A stretch of DNA of 64,000 nucleotides from Paraliobacillus salinarum (lineage in GTDB: Bacteria > Bacillota > Bacilli > Bacillales > Amphibacillaceae), in contig NZ_JACEFA010000005.1 of assembly GCF_014083865.1 (NCBI RefSeq), positions 143,773 to 207,772 of the forward strand, in the 5' to 3' direction. Below the pieces are notes generated by a model. It had not been told where the DNA came from and made no database searches. It was given only the letters and a program-made list of their open reading frames with translations. The position numbers were made by a program, and so were the translations under genes. The stretch's first letter is position 1. Each line of letters begins with the position of its first letter. Positions 17,654-29,920 of the stretch are shown in pieces.

Positions 17654-18754
17654 ATGAATAATGATAACAAAAAATCGTTTTCTATTCGAACAGATTTAGC
17701 TGTTGAAGCGAGAGATATGTTTGTTGAAAATAATGAAGTAGAAGAAAAACAATTAGATGGCATTAATATAAAAGAAACAACAAAAGGAAACACTACTATT
17801 TCATATGTGAATATTGATCAAGTAGGAGCAGAAAAGCTCGGTAAAAAAGCCGGTAAATATATTACGATTCATACAGAAAGTGTGAAATCTCAAGATAGTG
17901 AAGAACAAAATAAAGCCGCAAATACATTTTCAGAAGAATTAAAGCTTCTATTAGAACAAGAAGGGATCCTGGCGAATGCAACTTGTTTAATTGTAGGGTT
18001 AGGAAATTGGAATGTGACTCCAGATGCACTAGGGCCCATGGTAGCAGAGAAAGTTCTTGTTACAAGCCACTTATTTGCACTTCATCCAGAAACAGTGGCT
18101 GAAGGATATCGTCCCGTTTCTGCTATTACACCAGGAGTAATGGGAGTAACAGGAATTGAAACGAGTGACATCATACAAGGTATTGTTGAAAAACAATCAC
18201 CTGATTTCATTATTGCGATTGATGCTCTAGCATCACGATCCGTTGAACGAGTGAATGCTACTATTCAACTTGCTAATACAGGAATTCATCCAGGATCTGG
18301 CGTTGGAAATAAAAGAAAAGAGCTAAGTAAAGAAACATTAGGAATTCCAGTTATTGCGATTGGTGTACCAACTGTTGTAGATGCTGTAACAATTACGAGT
18401 GATACGATTGATTATGTTTTTAAGCATTTCGGTAGAGAATGGAAGGAAAAAGATCGACCATCAAAGAGTCTTGCACCTGCTAGCATGCGTTTTGGTAAAA
18501 GAACACTAACAGAAGATGATTTACCAAGCGTTGAAAAAAGAGAAGCCGTTTTTGGGATGATGGGTAAACTGGATGAAGCAGAAAAGCGTGCCTTAATCTC
18601 AGAAGTACTGACACCTCTAGGACATAACTTGATGGTAACACCAAAAGAAGTTGATGATTATATGAAAGATATGGCGTATCTTATTTCTTCAGGCTTAAAT
18701 GCAGCGATTCATGAGACAATCCAAGTTGAATCAACTGGCTTTTACACTCGATAG
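17654..18754 (+). CDS. gpr: Germination protease GPR (SASP-degrading)
   Basis: A 366-residue aspartic-like protease of family A25 that degrades small acid-soluble spore proteins early in germination. [13 protein letters not shown] near residue 10 contains the segment where the zymogen is processed. The core has [32 protein letters not shown] and [19 protein letters not shown]. Length is typical. It should be made in the forespore under sigma-G or sigma-F, but I cannot assign a clear promoter by eye. Confidence 0.95.
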   Translation: MNNDNKKSFSIRTDLAVEARDMFVENNEVEEKQLDGINIKETTKGNTTISYVNIDQVGAEKLGKKAGKYITIHTESVKSQDSEEQNKAANTFSEELKLLLEQEGILANATCLIVGLGNWNVTPDALGPMVAEKVLVTSHLFALHPETVAEGYRPVSAITPGVMGVTGIETSDIIQGIVEKQSPDFIIAIDALASRSVERVNATIQLANTGIHPGSGVGNKRKELSKETLGIPVIAIGVPTVVDAVTITSDTIDYVFKHFGREWKEKDRPSKSLAPASMRFGKRTLTEDDLPSVEKREAVFGMMGKLDEAEKRALISEVLTPLGHNLMVTPKEVDDYMKDMAYLISSGLNAAIHETIQVESTGFYTR

Positions 18755-18863
18755 TATACAAATAAAGAGAAATGCTCACATTTTAATTAAACATAAGTTC
18801 TACTTTTCCATACTCTATCATAATATCTAGTAAAGTTGATAGAACAGTGGGAGAGGAATATTT

Positions 18864-20042
18864 ATGAATTACCTTAGACAACTATGTCGTTCCATAATGC
18901 GCAATCTATTAGGCCATTTACGTAGAGGCACAATATGGATTATCTTATTGGGATTATTATTTGTGAGTATAAGCTTTGTTACAACCATTAAACCCGCTTA
19001 TCAATTGTCCTCTTCTATTATTACGAATTGGACAAGTCAAATCGATCAATCTGTATTCATTTATCTGTTTAGAATGGAAAATAAACAGTATAGAAGTAAT
19101 ATTTATTCAGATGGACCAGAAGAATTAAGTTGGTCAGATTTATTGCTTGAATTTGCAACAAACATAAGAATAAATGATGTTCGAAGTTTACTCGGTAGGG
19201 AAATCCCCAATTTTTATGCATATGATCAGAAAATCATTATCGCAGGAGAAGGAACAGATTACACGGATTTACCAATTGAATCTGCACCTCCACTAGAAAC
19301 AGTATTAGAAAACAGAAATGCATCATTAGAAGAGGATTTACCTAATGAAGATGATTCAAAGACACCAAATGTAGAGAAAACAACTGGTGATAGGAAAGTA
19401 GTTTTTTTGTACAATACACATAACCGAGAGTCCTTTCTTCCTCATTTAGATGGTGTGAAGGATCCGAATCAAGCATTTCATGGTGAAGTCAATATTACAA
19501 AGGTGAGTGACCGACTGGCTAAGAGCTTGCATAAAAATGGTATTGGTGCCCAAGTAGATCACACTGATTTCATGAGTGTATTAAATCAAAAGGGATGGGA
19601 GTATTGGCAATCCTATGACGCTTCACAGCCAGTTGTGAAAGAAGCTTTAGCTAATAATAAAGATATCACTTATGTGTTTGACTTACACCGTGATAGCAGG
19701 AGAAGAACCGATACGACAAAAACAATCAATGGAGAGCAATATGCAAGTTTATTCTTTGTTATTGGTTCTGATTATAGTAATAATAGTAAAAATGTGGCAC
19801 TGGCTACATCACTGCACGAGAAGTTAGAAGAGAAGTACCCGGGATTAAGCAGAGGGGTAACACAACAAGGTGGAGCTGGTAATAACGGGGTATATAATCA
19901 GAATCTATCAAAAAATGCTATTCTGATTGAATTTGGTGGTGTGGATAATACGATGACAGAGCTTTATCGTTCGGCAGATGCTTTAGCAGAAATTTTTGCT
20001 TCTTATTATTGGGAGGCTGAAGCTGTTCAAAGCCAACAATAA
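18864..20042 (+). CDS. spoIIP: Stage II sporulation protein P (SpoIIP)
   Basis: A 392-residue peptidoglycan amidase/endopeptidase of the engulfment complex with SpoIID and SpoIIM. A transmembrane helix lies at about 23-45. The catalytic domain has VVFLYNTHNRESFLPH (near 180) and YVFDLHRDSRRR (near 270), with metal-binding His residues, and ILIEFGGVDNT (near 350) with the expected Glu. CATACTCTA at 18809-18817 resembles a mother-cell sigma -10 element, though no clear -35 is seen. Position after gpr matches B. subtilis. Confidence 0.94.
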   Translation: MNYLRQLCRSIMRNLLGHLRRGTIWIILLGLLFVSISFVTTIKPAYQLSSSIITNWTSQIDQSVFIYLFRMENKQYRSNIYSDGPEELSWSDLLLEFATNIRINDVRSLLGREIPNFYAYDQKIIIAGEGTDYTDLPIESAPPLETVLENRNASLEEDLPNEDDSKTPNVEKTTGDRKVVFLYNTHNRESFLPHLDGVKDPNQAFHGEVNITKVSDRLAKSLHKNGIGAQVDHTDFMSVLNQKGWEYWQSYDASQPVVKEALANNKDITYVFDLHRDSRRRTDTTKTINGEQYASLFFVIGSDYSNNSKNVALATSLHEKLEEKYPGLSRGVTQQGGAGNNGVYNQNLSKNAILIEFGGVDNTMTELYRSADALAEIFASYYWEAEAVQSQQ

Positions 20043-20065
20043 ATAGGGATGAGGAGAATAAAATA

Positions 20066-20392
20066 ATGAAAATGCTCGTTTATACTTTATTAATTACTGT
20101 TGTATTTTTAACTGGTATAATTTTAGGGACAACTAATAAAAATTTCTCTGTTCATGCACCAGAAAGACAAGAGGTTGTTTCAGATGAAGCTAGACAAGAA
20201 AATCTTTCAATTGTTAATGAGAAAAAAGAAGAAGAATTGAATGTTGATCAGCGAACAGCAACAATGGTTCAGCAACCAGTGGAAAATAAACCGGTTTTTG
20301 AAAAAGCAGCATTGATTATTGAGGAAACATCTGTATGGGTATACGATCAGGTGATTCAAGTAGCATATTACATTTCAGAGATTTTTATTTGA
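20066..20392 (+). CDS. yqxA: YqxA family protein (DUF3679)
   Basis: A 108-residue protein with one N-terminal transmembrane helix (about 3-22), a charged middle and an amphipathic C-terminal helix. Size and place between spoIIP and lepA match B. subtilis yqxA, a family of unknown function. It lies 23 bases after spoIIP with GATGAGGAG before the ATG, so it is likely cotranscribed with spoIIP. Confidence 0.75.
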   Translation: MKMLVYTLLITVVFLTGIILGTTNKNFSVHAPERQEVVSDEARQENLSIVNEKKEEELNVDQRTATMVQQPVENKPVFEKAALIIEETSVWVYDQVIQVAYYISEIFI

Positions 20393-20451
20393 ATCAGATT
20401 AAAAAGAATTAAATTTAATGAAATAATCGCACCTATTCAGTTCGAAAATAA

Positions 20452-20480
20452 TTGAATCATCATGTTTTCACTGCTATAAT
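20452..20480 (+). promoter_or_regulatory. Sigma-A promoter of lepA
   Basis: TTGAAT at 20452-20457 and TATAAT at 20475-20480 with exactly 17 bases between. They lie 35 bases before the lepA start. Confidence 0.75.
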
Positions 20481-20514
20481 CAATCCTAGTATTGTGCTCG
20501 ACAAATAGGAGTGA

Positions 20515-22335
20515 ATGAAATTGCCAAAAAATAGAGATCAAAAACGAGTTCGAAACTTTTCGATTATTGCACATATTGACCACGGGAAGTCAACATTAGC
20601 AGATCGGATTTTAGAGAAAACCAAAGCTTTAACACAACGTGAAATGAAACAACAATTTTTGGATGCGATGGACTTAGAGCGTGAACGTGGTATTACTATT
20701 AAGCTAAATGCAGTCCAATTAAAATATCAACATCATGACGATGAAGAGTATATTTTTCACTTAATTGATACTCCGGGACATGTTGACTTCACTTATGAAG
20801 TATCTCGAAGTTTAGCCGCATGTGAAGGTGCTATCCTTGTCGTGGATGCTGCTCAAGGGATTGAAGCTCAAACATTGGCAAACGTCTACTTAGCGCTTGA
20901 TAATGATTTAGAAATTATTCCAGTAATTAATAAAATAGATCTACCAGGTGCAGATCCAGACCGAGTGAAACAAGAAATAACTGATGTAATCGGAATAGAT
21001 GGAGAATCGGCTATTCTTGCTAGCGCGAAAGACGGAATCGGTATTGATGAAATATTAGAAAGAATTGTTGAAGATGTACCACCACCATTAGGTGAGCAAG
21101 AAGAACCATTAAAAGGATTAATCTTTGATTCCCTGTATGATTCGTATCGTGGCGTCATTGCATATGTATGTATTAAAGAAGGATCTGTAAAGGTCGGAGA
21201 TAAAATTAAAATGATGGCGACCGGCAAAGAATTTGAAGTGAACGAAGTGGGCGTGTTTACACCTAAGCCACATCAATTAGATGTTTTATCGGTTGGTGAT
21301 GTTGGTTATCTTACTGCATCGATAAAAAATGTTGGAGATTCGCGTGTTGGGGATACGATTACATTAGCAAATCGACCGGCTAAGGAGCCATTACCTGGTT
21401 ACCGTAAATTAAACCCAATGGTATTCTGTGGACTTTATCCAGTCGATGCAAATAAATACAATGATTTGCGAGAAGCATTAGAACGCCTCGAATTAAATGA
21501 TTCTTCTCTTCAATATGAAGCAGAAACTTCCCAAGCATTAGGGTTTGGTTTCCGTTGTGGTTTTCTAGGCTTGCTTCATATGGAAATCATTCAAGAAAGA
21601 ATTGAAAGAGAATTTAATATCGATTTGATTACGACTGCGCCAAGTGTAATTTATCAAGTAACTCAAACTGATGGAACGGAAATATCTATTGATAACCCGT
21701 CATTCATGCCAGACAATCAATCCATTCAAGAAGTTAGTGAACCATATGTAAAAGCTTCTGTAATGGTACCGAATGATTATGTTGGCTCAGTAATGGAATT
21801 ATGTCAGAAAAAACGTGGTATTTTTCAAAATATGGAGTATTTAGATGATAATCGAGTGAATGTGATTTATGAAATTCCTTTATCTGAAATTGTTTATGAT
21901 TTCTTTGATTCATTAAAATCACAAACAAAAGGTTATGCCTCTTTTGATTATGAAATTATTGGCTATCAACCATCTAATTTAGTGAAGATGGATATTTGGT
22001 TAAATGGGGATACGATCGATGCACTATCCTTTATCGTACACCGTGATTTTTCTTACGAACGTGGTAAGCAAATCGTAGAAAAATTAAAGAATTTGATTCC
22101 GAGGCAACAATTTGAAGTGCCAGTACAAGCTGCAATTGGTAATAAAATTGTAGCGCGTTCAACAATCAAAGCAATGCGTAAGAATGTTTTGTCTAAGTGT
22201 TATGGTGGAGACATTTCACGTAAACGTAAGCTACTAGAAAAACAAAAAGAAGGTAAGAAGCGCATGAAAATGGTTGGTTCGGTTGAAGTTCCACAAGAAG
22301 CTTTTATGGCTGTTTTGAAAATGGACGAAGATTAA
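20515..22335 (+). CDS. lepA: Elongation factor 4 (LepA)
   Basis: A 606-residue translational GTPase. The G domain has [15 protein letters not shown] near 19, [14 protein letters not shown] near 86 and NKIDLPGAD near 140. It is followed by EF-G-like domains II, III and V and the LepA-specific C-terminal domain, which contains [21 protein letters not shown]. LepA acts in ribosome back-translocation and initiation or assembly. The ATG at 20515 follows TAGGAGTG. Confidence 0.97.
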   Translation: MKLPKNRDQKRVRNFSIIAHIDHGKSTLADRILEKTKALTQREMKQQFLDAMDLERERGITIKLNAVQLKYQHHDDEEYIFHLIDTPGHVDFTYEVSRSLAACEGAILVVDAAQGIEAQTLANVYLALDNDLEIIPVINKIDLPGADPDRVKQEITDVIGIDGESAILASAKDGIGIDEILERIVEDVPPPLGEQEEPLKGLIFDSLYDSYRGVIAYVCIKEGSVKVGDKIKMMATGKEFEVNEVGVFTPKPHQLDVLSVGDVGYLTASIKNVGDSRVGDTITLANRPAKEPLPGYRKLNPMVFCGLYPVDANKYNDLREALERLELNDSSLQYEAETSQALGFGFRCGFLGLLHMEIIQERIEREFNIDLITTAPSVIYQVTQTDGTEISIDNPSFMPDNQSIQEVSEPYVKASVMVPNDYVGSVMELCQKKRGIFQNMEYLDDNRVNVIYEIPLSEIVYDFFDSLKSQTKGYASFDYEIIGYQPSNLVKMDIWLNGDTIDALSFIVHRDFSYERGKQIVEKLKNLIPRQQFEVPVQAAIGNKIVARSTIKAMRKNVLSKCYGGDISRKRKLLEKQKEGKKRMKMVGSVEVPQEAFMAVLKMDED

Positions 22336-22370
22336 TCAATTGTCTAACAAACAATGAATAAGTATTACAG

Positions 22371-22433
22371 TCCCTTTAAGGCTAGTAGTTTGCATACTAC
22401 GAAATGTGGCCTTGAAGGGATCTTTATTTTCAT
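22371..22433 (+). terminator. Large terminator after lepA
   Basis: TCCCTTTAAGGC at 22371-22382 pairs with GCCTTGAAGGGA at 22409-22420 with one wobble. An inner GTAGT/ACTAC hairpin (22385-22400) lies within, and TCTTTATTTT follows. Confidence 0.8.
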
Positions 22434-22461
22434 TCAAAGGGATGCTGCCTTATATAATGTT

Positions 22462-22487
22462 AAAAGCCATCAGTAGTAGGCTTTTTG
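22462..22487 (+). terminator. Second hairpin, lepA-hemW gap
   Basis: AAAAGCC at 22462-22468 pairs with GGCTTTT at 22479-22485 around a 10-base loop, ending in a short T run. Confidence 0.5.
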
Positions 22488-22564
22488 AAAATATGTTAAA
22501 ATATTTGTTGTTATTTGCATTATACAATATGTTAATCAGTTATACCTTGAATGATACATTTTTT

Positions 22565-22597
22565 AACCCTTGTCACATTATCCGACAAGGGTTTCGG
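22565..22597 (+). terminator. Third hairpin, lepA-hemW gap
   Basis: AACCCTTGTC at 22565-22574 pairs perfectly with GACAAGGGTT at 22584-22593 around a 9-base loop. The T tract afterwards is weak. Confidence 0.55.
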
Positions 22598-22687
22598 TTA
22601 TTATGAAACAAGTAAAGTTCGTGACAACGTATAACTTTTTATCTTAAAATACACTGTATAAAATTTTTGAGGAACAAGGTGAGCGAT

Positions 22688-23833
22688 ATGATATCATCCG
22701 TATATATTCACATCCCTTTTTGTGAAAAAATATGTCATTATTGTGATTTTACGAAATTTTTTTATGAAGAGAAAATGGCAGATGACTACTTAATTGCATT
22801 AGAAAAAGAAATCTCTGCATATATTGACACACCAAAGCAGCCAATGCGTACGATATTTGTTGGAGGAGGAACACCTACTGCGTTAAATGTAAAACAGCTA
22901 AAAAAATTATTATTGACGATTGAGCATTATTTTGATGTGAGTAATGTAGAGGAATATACCTTTGAAGCAAATCCTGGTGATCTAGACGAAGAAAAAATAA
23001 AGTTATTAGTAGCGTATGGTGTGAACCGAATATCTATGGGAGCGCAGGTTTTTGATGATGCGTTACTTGAGCATTTAGGTAGGTTGCATCGAGTGAAGGA
23101 CGTATATAAAAACGTTAATGATCTTAAGAGGAATAACTTAACTAACATTAGTATTGATCTAATGTATGGATTGCCAAACCAAACACTAGAAGGGTTTAGT
23201 CGTTCCTTACAAGAAGCACTATCTTTTGATTTACCTCATTATTCATCGTATTCATTGCAAATTGAGCCCAAAACAGTCTTTTATCAACGATATAATAAAG
23301 GAAAGCTTCAAAAACCACCAGAAGAAACGGAAGCCGCGATGTATCATATGTTGATTGAAGAAATGGAGAATATGGGGAAATTCCAGTATGAAATTAGTAA
23401 TTTTTCTGAGAGGAATTTTGAAAGTAAACATAATCTAACGTATTGGGATAACAGCTATTATTATGGTTTTGGAGCAGGAGCAAGTGGGTATTTACCAGGA
23501 GAAAGAATCATTAATTTAAGACCCTTTCCTGCTTATGTTAAGCAAACGAATGAAACAGGAAAGCCTGTACTTCATGCTGAACCAATAGGTAGAAAAGAAC
23601 AAATTGAAGAGGAGCTGTTCTTGGGCTTACGTAAACAAACAGGCGTTCGATTTAAATCTTTTAAAGAAAAGTATGGTTTAGCACTAACAGATATATATAA
23701 AGAAGAGTTGAATTATCTTAAAGCAAAACAATGGCTCATTCAGGATGATGAAGGAATAAGATTAACGAGGAATGGTAAGCTATTTGGTAATGAAGTGTTT
23801 CAAGCATTTTTATTAGATAATGACCCAACCTAA
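22688..23833 (+). CDS. hemW: Radical SAM heme chaperone HemW (HemN-like)
   Basis: A 381-residue radical SAM protein. The cluster motif CEKICHYCDF (near 14) is C-x3-C-x2-C followed by Asp-Phe. It lacks the fourth Cys of true coproporphyrinogen dehydrogenase HemN, which points to HemW, a heme-trafficking protein. FVGGGTPTAL and FEANPGDL follow, and a HemN C-terminal domain ends the protein. The ATG at 22688 follows AAGGTGAG and fits the family N-terminus MISSVYIHIPFC; the in-frame TTG at 22667 lies before that site. Confidence 0.92.
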   Translation: MISSVYIHIPFCEKICHYCDFTKFFYEEKMADDYLIALEKEISAYIDTPKQPMRTIFVGGGTPTALNVKQLKKLLLTIEHYFDVSNVEEYTFEANPGDLDEEKIKLLVAYGVNRISMGAQVFDDALLEHLGRLHRVKDVYKNVNDLKRNNLTNISIDLMYGLPNQTLEGFSRSLQEALSFDLPHYSSYSLQIEPKTVFYQRYNKGKLQKPPEETEAAMYHMLIEEMENMGKFQYEISNFSERNFESKHNLTYWDNSYYYGFGAGASGYLPGERIINLRPFPAYVKQTNETGKPVLHAEPIGRKEQIEEELFLGLRKQTGVRFKSFKEKYGLALTDIYKEELNYLKAKQWLIQDDEGIRLTRNGKLFGNEVFQAFLLDNDPT

Positions 23834-23882
23834 ATGATTGTTTAAAAAGAATAATTATTTTAAATAAATTCAAGCATTCGCA

Positions 23883-23911
23883 TTGACATTTACAATCTGT
23901 TTTGATAATTT
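23883..23911 (+). promoter_or_regulatory. Promoter of hrcA-grpE-dnaK-dnaJ
   Basis: TTGACA at 23883-23888 is a perfect -35. The -10 is less certain: TAATTT at 23906-23911 has 17-base spacing and GATAAT at 23904-23909 has 15. It lies directly before CIRCE. Confidence 0.6.
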
Positions 23912-23921
23912 AATAATAGAT

Positions 23922-23948
23922 TTAGCACTCGGACGATAAGAGTGCTAA
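23922..23948 (+). promoter_or_regulatory. CIRCE operator
   Basis: TTAGCACTC, nine spacer bases, then GAGTGCTAA is a perfect match to the CIRCE consensus. It is the binding site of HrcA, encoded just downstream, so the chaperone operon is expected to be repressed by HrcA and induced by heat. Confidence 0.98.
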
Positions 23949-23962
23949 CAGAGGTGATCATC

Positions 23963-24985
23963 ATGCTGTCTAAACGACAATTATTGATTTTACAAGTAAT
24001 TATTGATGAATTCATCCAGACTGCACAACCGATAGGATCGCGTGCAATTTCAAAAAAGGATGAAGTCACGTTCAGCCCTGCTACTATTCGTAATGAAATG
24101 GCTGATCTTGAAGAGATGGGATTTATTGAGAAAACACACTCTTCTTCAGGTAGAGTTCCATCTGAAAAGGGATACCGTTTTTATGTGGATCATCTATTAT
24201 CGCCTTTTCATCTATCAAAAACAGAAATGCATGTCATATCTAACACTTTTGAAGAAGAAATGTTGGAATTTGAACAAGTCGTTCAAAAATCAGCCAAAAT
24301 TTTGTCTGAACTTACGAATTACACGTCAATTATTTTAGGTCCAAAAGTGTATGAAACAACATTAAAGCAATTAGAGATCATTCAATTATCACCACATCTT
24401 GCGGTTGCTATTCTTGTAACAAATACTGGTCATGTAGAGCATCGATCTTTTTCAATTCCAACTGAAATTGAACCAAGTGACCTAGAGAAGTTAGTTAACA
24501 TGCTGAATGAACGATTAAAAAATGTTCCAATTATTCATTTGCATGATCGACTTAAAAAAGAATTAACTGTGTTAATGCACAAATATATGAATGATTTTGA
24601 TCTTGCCTATCAATATTTAAAAGCAGCTCTATTCGATGAACAGCCTGTACAACTATATGTGAGTGGGATTACGAATATATTACTTCAACCAGAGTTTAAA
24701 GATGTAAGTAAAATTCATTCTCTTTACTCTGCGATGGAGCAAGAAGATGCAATGGCTGACATGTTAAGGTCTTACAAAAATGGTATTCACGTATCCATTG
24801 GGCAAGAAAATATTATGGATGAAATGCAAGATTGTAGTTTAATCACTGCCAATTACTCACTTGGCAATCAGCAATTAGGTACCATCGCATTGCTTGGACC
24901 AACACGGATGGAATACGCTAGAGTGATTTCTCTATTACATGCATTATCTAACAGGATGTCACATACGTTTCACTCCTGGTTTTGA
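23963..24985 (+). CDS. hrcA: Heat-inducible transcription repressor HrcA
   Basis: A 340-residue repressor. An N-terminal winged helix (MLSKRQLLILQVIIDEF, SPATIRNEMADLEEMG, HSSSGRVPSEKGYRFYVD) is followed by a GAF-like domain. The ATG at 23963 follows AGAGGTGAT. In the family HrcA needs GroEL for activity and represses through CIRCE, which is present here upstream. A weak hairpin follows the gene. Confidence 0.97.
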   Translation: MLSKRQLLILQVIIDEFIQTAQPIGSRAISKKDEVTFSPATIRNEMADLEEMGFIEKTHSSSGRVPSEKGYRFYVDHLLSPFHLSKTEMHVISNTFEEEMLEFEQVVQKSAKILSELTNYTSIILGPKVYETTLKQLEIIQLSPHLAVAILVTNTGHVEHRSFSIPTEIEPSDLEKLVNMLNERLKNVPIIHLHDRLKKELTVLMHKYMNDFDLAYQYLKAALFDEQPVQLYVSGITNILLQPEFKDVSKIHSLYSAMEQEDAMADMLRSYKNGIHVSIGQENIMDEMQDCSLITANYSLGNQQLGTIALLGPTRMEYARVISLLHALSNRMSHTFHSWF

Positions 24986-25023
24986 TAAAGATAAAGCTGA
25001 AATGCGTTATCAAGGTTTTTTTT
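24982..25023 (+). terminator. Weak hairpin with T run after hrcA
   Basis: TTGATAA at 24982-24988 pairs with TTATCAA at 25007-25013, with an 18-base loop and a run of T. It may attenuate read-through into grpE. Confidence 0.45.
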
Positions 25024-25164
25024 ATTTTGAAGGTTAAACTGCCTTCCAATTGATGATGAATGTGACGAAAGAATAAATGATTCCGCTGAATAACTTTATT
25101 TCGAGTCTTATTCATGATATATTCAAAAATGTTTGATTGCAAAGAACTAGAGGAGGTGACAGTC

Positions 25165-25719
25165 ATGGAAACCAACAAAGAAAAAATGGATGAACAAGAG
25201 ACTGTTGAAGAAGTAGTAGAAGCAGATCAAGAACTAGTTGATGAATCACCAGAAGATGAATCAACTTCTAATCAAGAAATGGAAGCATTACAAAAAGAAA
25301 AAAATGAACTATATGAAAAAATGCTTAGAATTCAAGCAGAATATGATAATTTTCGTAAAAGGACGCAAAAAGAAAAAGAAGCTGATCGTAAATACAGGTC
25401 ACAATCACTTATAACTGAGTTATTACCTGTAGTAGACAACTTCGAGCGCGCGTTAAATACGGAAGTACAAGATGACAGTACAAAGTCATTTATAGAAGGT
25501 ATGGAAATGATCTATCGTCAATTCAATCAAGCTTTGTTAAATGAAGGTGTCGAGGTCATTGAGACAGTCGGTACTGAATTTGATCCTAACTACCATCAAG
25601 CAGTAATGCAGGTTGAAGATGATCAATATGATTCTAATATTGTAGTGGAAGAGCTACAAAAAGGATATAAATTAAAAGATCGGGTAATACGCCCAGCAAT
25701 GGTAAAAGTAAATCAATAG
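25165..25719 (+). CDS. grpE: Nucleotide exchange factor GrpE
   Basis: A 184-residue GrpE. An acidic N-terminal tail and long coiled coil (about 45-95, with LYEKMLRIQAEYDNFRKRTQ) are followed by a compact beta domain with VEVIETVGTEFDPNYHQAV. It releases ADP from DnaK. AGGAGGTGA lies just before the ATG at 25165; the frame is open further upstream but without a site. Confidence 0.96.
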   Translation: METNKEKMDEQETVEEVVEADQELVDESPEDESTSNQEMEALQKEKNELYEKMLRIQAEYDNFRKRTQKEKEADRKYRSQSLITELLPVVDNFERALNTEVQDDSTKSFIEGMEMIYRQFNQALLNEGVEVIETVGTEFDPNYHQAVMQVEDDQYDSNIVVEELQKGYKLKDRVIRPAMVKVNQ

Positions 25720-27582
<1,863 letters not shown>

Positions 27583-27609
27583 GTAAAAGATTTAATAAAC
27601 AAACTTGTA

Positions 27610-27656
27610 GGAAGAGTCAAAGTCAGGTTTCACTTGGCTTTGACTTTTCCTCTGTT
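27610..27656 (+). terminator. Hairpin between dnaK and dnaJ
   Basis: GGAAGAGTCAAAG at 27610-27622 pairs with CTTTGACTTTTCC at 27638-27650 with one wobble, then a short T-rich stretch. It probably lowers dnaJ expression relative to dnaK. Confidence 0.65.
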
Positions 27657-27777
27657 TAATCCCTTTAATATCAACTAACTTCTATCATGCATCTCCTCTA
27701 AAAGCAATTTGCTCAAAGTAGAGTTTCAATGTTATGATAAAATCTATGCAAAGAAGAGTCGGGAGAGTGATCATGCA

Positions 27778-28899
27778 GTGAGTAAAAGAGACTATTATGA
27801 TGTACTTGGTGTCTCTAAAGAGGCAGGAAAAGATGAAATAAAGAAGGCTTATAGAAAACTAGCAAGAAAATATCATCCAGATGTAAATAAAGAAGATGAT
27901 GCAGCAGATAAATTTAAAGAAGCTAAAGAAGCTTATGAAGTTTTAAGTGACGACCAGAAGCGTACACAATATGATCAATTCGGTCATGCAGGCCCACAAG
28001 GTCAAGGATTTGGTGGTTTTGGTGGTGCAGAAGACTTCGGTGGTTTTGGTGACATTTTTGATATGTTTTTTGGTGGTGGACGCCGTCGAGATCCTAACGC
28101 ACCAAGACAAGGCGCGGATCTACAATATACAATGGTGTTAAACTTTGAGGAAGCCATCTTTGGGAAAGAAACGGATATTGAGATTCCAAAAGATGAAACA
28201 TGTGAGACCTGTGATGGATCTGGTGCGAAACCAGGTACAAAACCAAAAACATGTAGCCAATGTAATGGTAGTGGACAATTAAATGTTGAACAAAATACAC
28301 CGTTCGGACGTGTTGTAAACAAACGTGTATGTAATCAATGTAATGGAACAGGAAAAATCATTCCAGAAAAATGTACGACATGTGGTGGCGCTGGAAAGGT
28401 TAAAAAGCGTAAGAAAATCCATATTAACATCCCTGCTGGAATCGATGATGGACAACAAATTAGAGTTGCTGGCCAAGGTGAACCTGGAGAAAACGGAGGC
28501 CCTCCTGGAGACTTATATGTTGTCGTTCAAATCAGATCACATGAATTTTACAAGCGTGATGGTGACCATGTTTTCTGTGAAATGCCAATTACGTTTGCAC
28601 AAGCAGCACTAGGCGATGAAGTGGAAATCCCAACTGTACACGGAAAAGTAAAACTTAAGGTGCCTGCAGGAACACAAACGGGTAAAACATTCCGACTAAA
28701 AGGAAAGGGTGCTCCTAATGTTCGTGGATATGGTCACGGTGATCAGCACGTTAAAATTCGTGTCATCACACCGACTAATTTAACGGATCGCCAAAAAGAA
28801 TTATTGCGAGAATTAAATGAAATCAGTGGTAATAAACCTACAGATGAACATGAAGATTCTTTTTTTGACAGAGTGAAACGCGCGTTTAAAGGAGAATAG
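27778..28899 (+). CDS. dnaJ: Chaperone DnaJ (Hsp40)
   Basis: A 373-residue type I Hsp40. The J domain (4-70) holds HPD in KYHPDVNK. A Gly/Phe-rich linker (about 75-115) follows. The zinc domain has four CxxCxGxG-type repeats: [24 protein letters not shown] and CTTCGGAG. C-terminal beta domains end the protein. The GTG at 27778 is chosen because [11 protein letters not shown] is the conserved N-terminus; GGGAGAG lies about ten bases before it. Confidence 0.96.
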   Translation: MSKRDYYDVLGVSKEAGKDEIKKAYRKLARKYHPDVNKEDDAADKFKEAKEAYEVLSDDQKRTQYDQFGHAGPQGQGFGGFGGAEDFGGFGDIFDMFFGGGRRRDPNAPRQGADLQYTMVLNFEEAIFGKETDIEIPKDETCETCDGSGAKPGTKPKTCSQCNGSGQLNVEQNTPFGRVVNKRVCNQCNGTGKIIPEKCTTCGGAGKVKKRKKIHINIPAGIDDGQQIRVAGQGEPGENGGPPGDLYVVVQIRSHEFYKRDGDHVFCEMPITFAQAALGDEVEIPTVHGKVKLKVPAGTQTGKTFRLKGKGAPNVRGYGHGDQHVKIRVITPTNLTDRQKELLRELNEISGNKPTDEHEDSFFDRVKRAFKGE

Positions 28900-28963
28900 T
28901 TATTTAATCTGTATAAAGCAATGCAACAAAACGAAATAAATCATTAGAAATGAGTTGATTCAC

Positions 28964-29899
28964 TTGAAATGGTCTGAACTATGCATTCATACGACTAATG
29001 AAGCAATTGAGCCGATCTCAAACATTTTACATGAAGCAGGGGCAAGCGGAGTAGTAATTGAGGACTCAGAAGATTTAGATAAAGATCGTCCGACAGATTT
29101 TGGTGAAATGTATGAATTAGATCCTATTGATTTTCCTGAACAAGGTGTATTATTGAAAGCTTATTTACCTATGAATAGTTTTTTAGGTGAGACGGTTGAT
29201 CAGATCAAACAAGCTATCAATAATTTATTACTTTATGATATTGACCTTGGTACAAATCAAATTACTTTAAGTGAAGTAAATGAAGAGGAATGGGCAACGG
29301 CTTGGAAAAAATACTATAAACCAGTTAAAATCTCTGAAAAAATAACGATAACGCCGAGTTGGGAGGATTATCAACCCGTTTCTAGTGACGAATTAATTAT
29401 CGAGCTTGATCCTGGTATGGCTTTCGGAACCGGTACACATCCAACTACCGTATTAAGTATGCAAGCTTTAGAACGTTATTTAAAGCCAAATGACACTGTA
29501 ATAGATGTCGGAACAGGTTCAGGTGTTTTAAGTATTGCTTCTGCACTTCTCGGTGCTCAGCGTGTAGCTGCTTATGATCTTGATGAAGTGGCAGTTAACT
29601 CGGCTCGAATTAATACGAAACTCAATAAAGTTCATGATAAAATTCAAGTGAAACAAAATAATTTGTTAGACCATATTGATGAAAAACCGGATCTGATTGT
29701 TGCCAATATCCTTGCTGAAATTATATTGCGTTTTGAAAAAGATGCTTATCAATTGTTAAAGCCTGAAGGAATTTTTATTACATCAGGTATTATACAAGCA
29801 AAGAAGGAACAAGTAAGGCAAGCATTGATAGATGCTGGTTTTCGAATAATTGAAATAAATCAAATGGAAGATTGGATTTCTATTATTGCGCAAAAGTAA
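28964..29899 (+). CDS. prmA: Ribosomal protein L11 methyltransferase
   Basis: A 311-residue methyltransferase modifying ribosomal protein uL11. It starts MKWSELCIHTTNEAIEPI, has LDPGMAFGTGTHPTT near 148 and the SAM motif VIDVGTGSGVLSIA near 178, and ends in MEDWISIIAQK. The TTG at 28964 gives the family length and N-terminus; a TTG three codons earlier is also in frame. It directly follows dnaJ, as in B. subtilis. Confidence 0.93.
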   Translation: MKWSELCIHTTNEAIEPISNILHEAGASGVVIEDSEDLDKDRPTDFGEMYELDPIDFPEQGVLLKAYLPMNSFLGETVDQIKQAINNLLLYDIDLGTNQITLSEVNEEEWATAWKKYYKPVKISEKITITPSWEDYQPVSSDELIIELDPGMAFGTGTHPTTVLSMQALERYLKPNDTVIDVGTGSGVLSIASALLGAQRVAAYDLDEVAVNSARINTKLNKVHDKIQVKQNNLLDHIDEKPDLIVANILAEIILRFEKDAYQLLKPEGIFITSGIIQAKKEQVRQALIDAGFRIIEINQMEDWISIIAQK

Positions 29900-29920
29900 A
29901 GCAGAAGGTAGGTAAATCAC

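Larger units (their letters stand above)
22336..22687. other. 352-base lepA-hemW intergenic region with three hairpins
   Basis: No credible gene is seen. Three separate terminator-like hairpins lie in a row at 22371-22433, 22462-22487 and 22565-22593. The last 90 bases lead into hemW. Confidence 0.7.

Noticed and set aside
22406..22606. 66-residue hydrophobic frame between lepA and hemW
   Set aside because: It has no ribosome binding site and runs through the hairpins of the region; the hydrophobic look comes from AT-rich DNA.
23841..23865. TTTAAAA/TTTTAAA repeat after hemW as a terminator
   Set aside because: The stem has no G or C and would be unstable; likely AT-rich chance.
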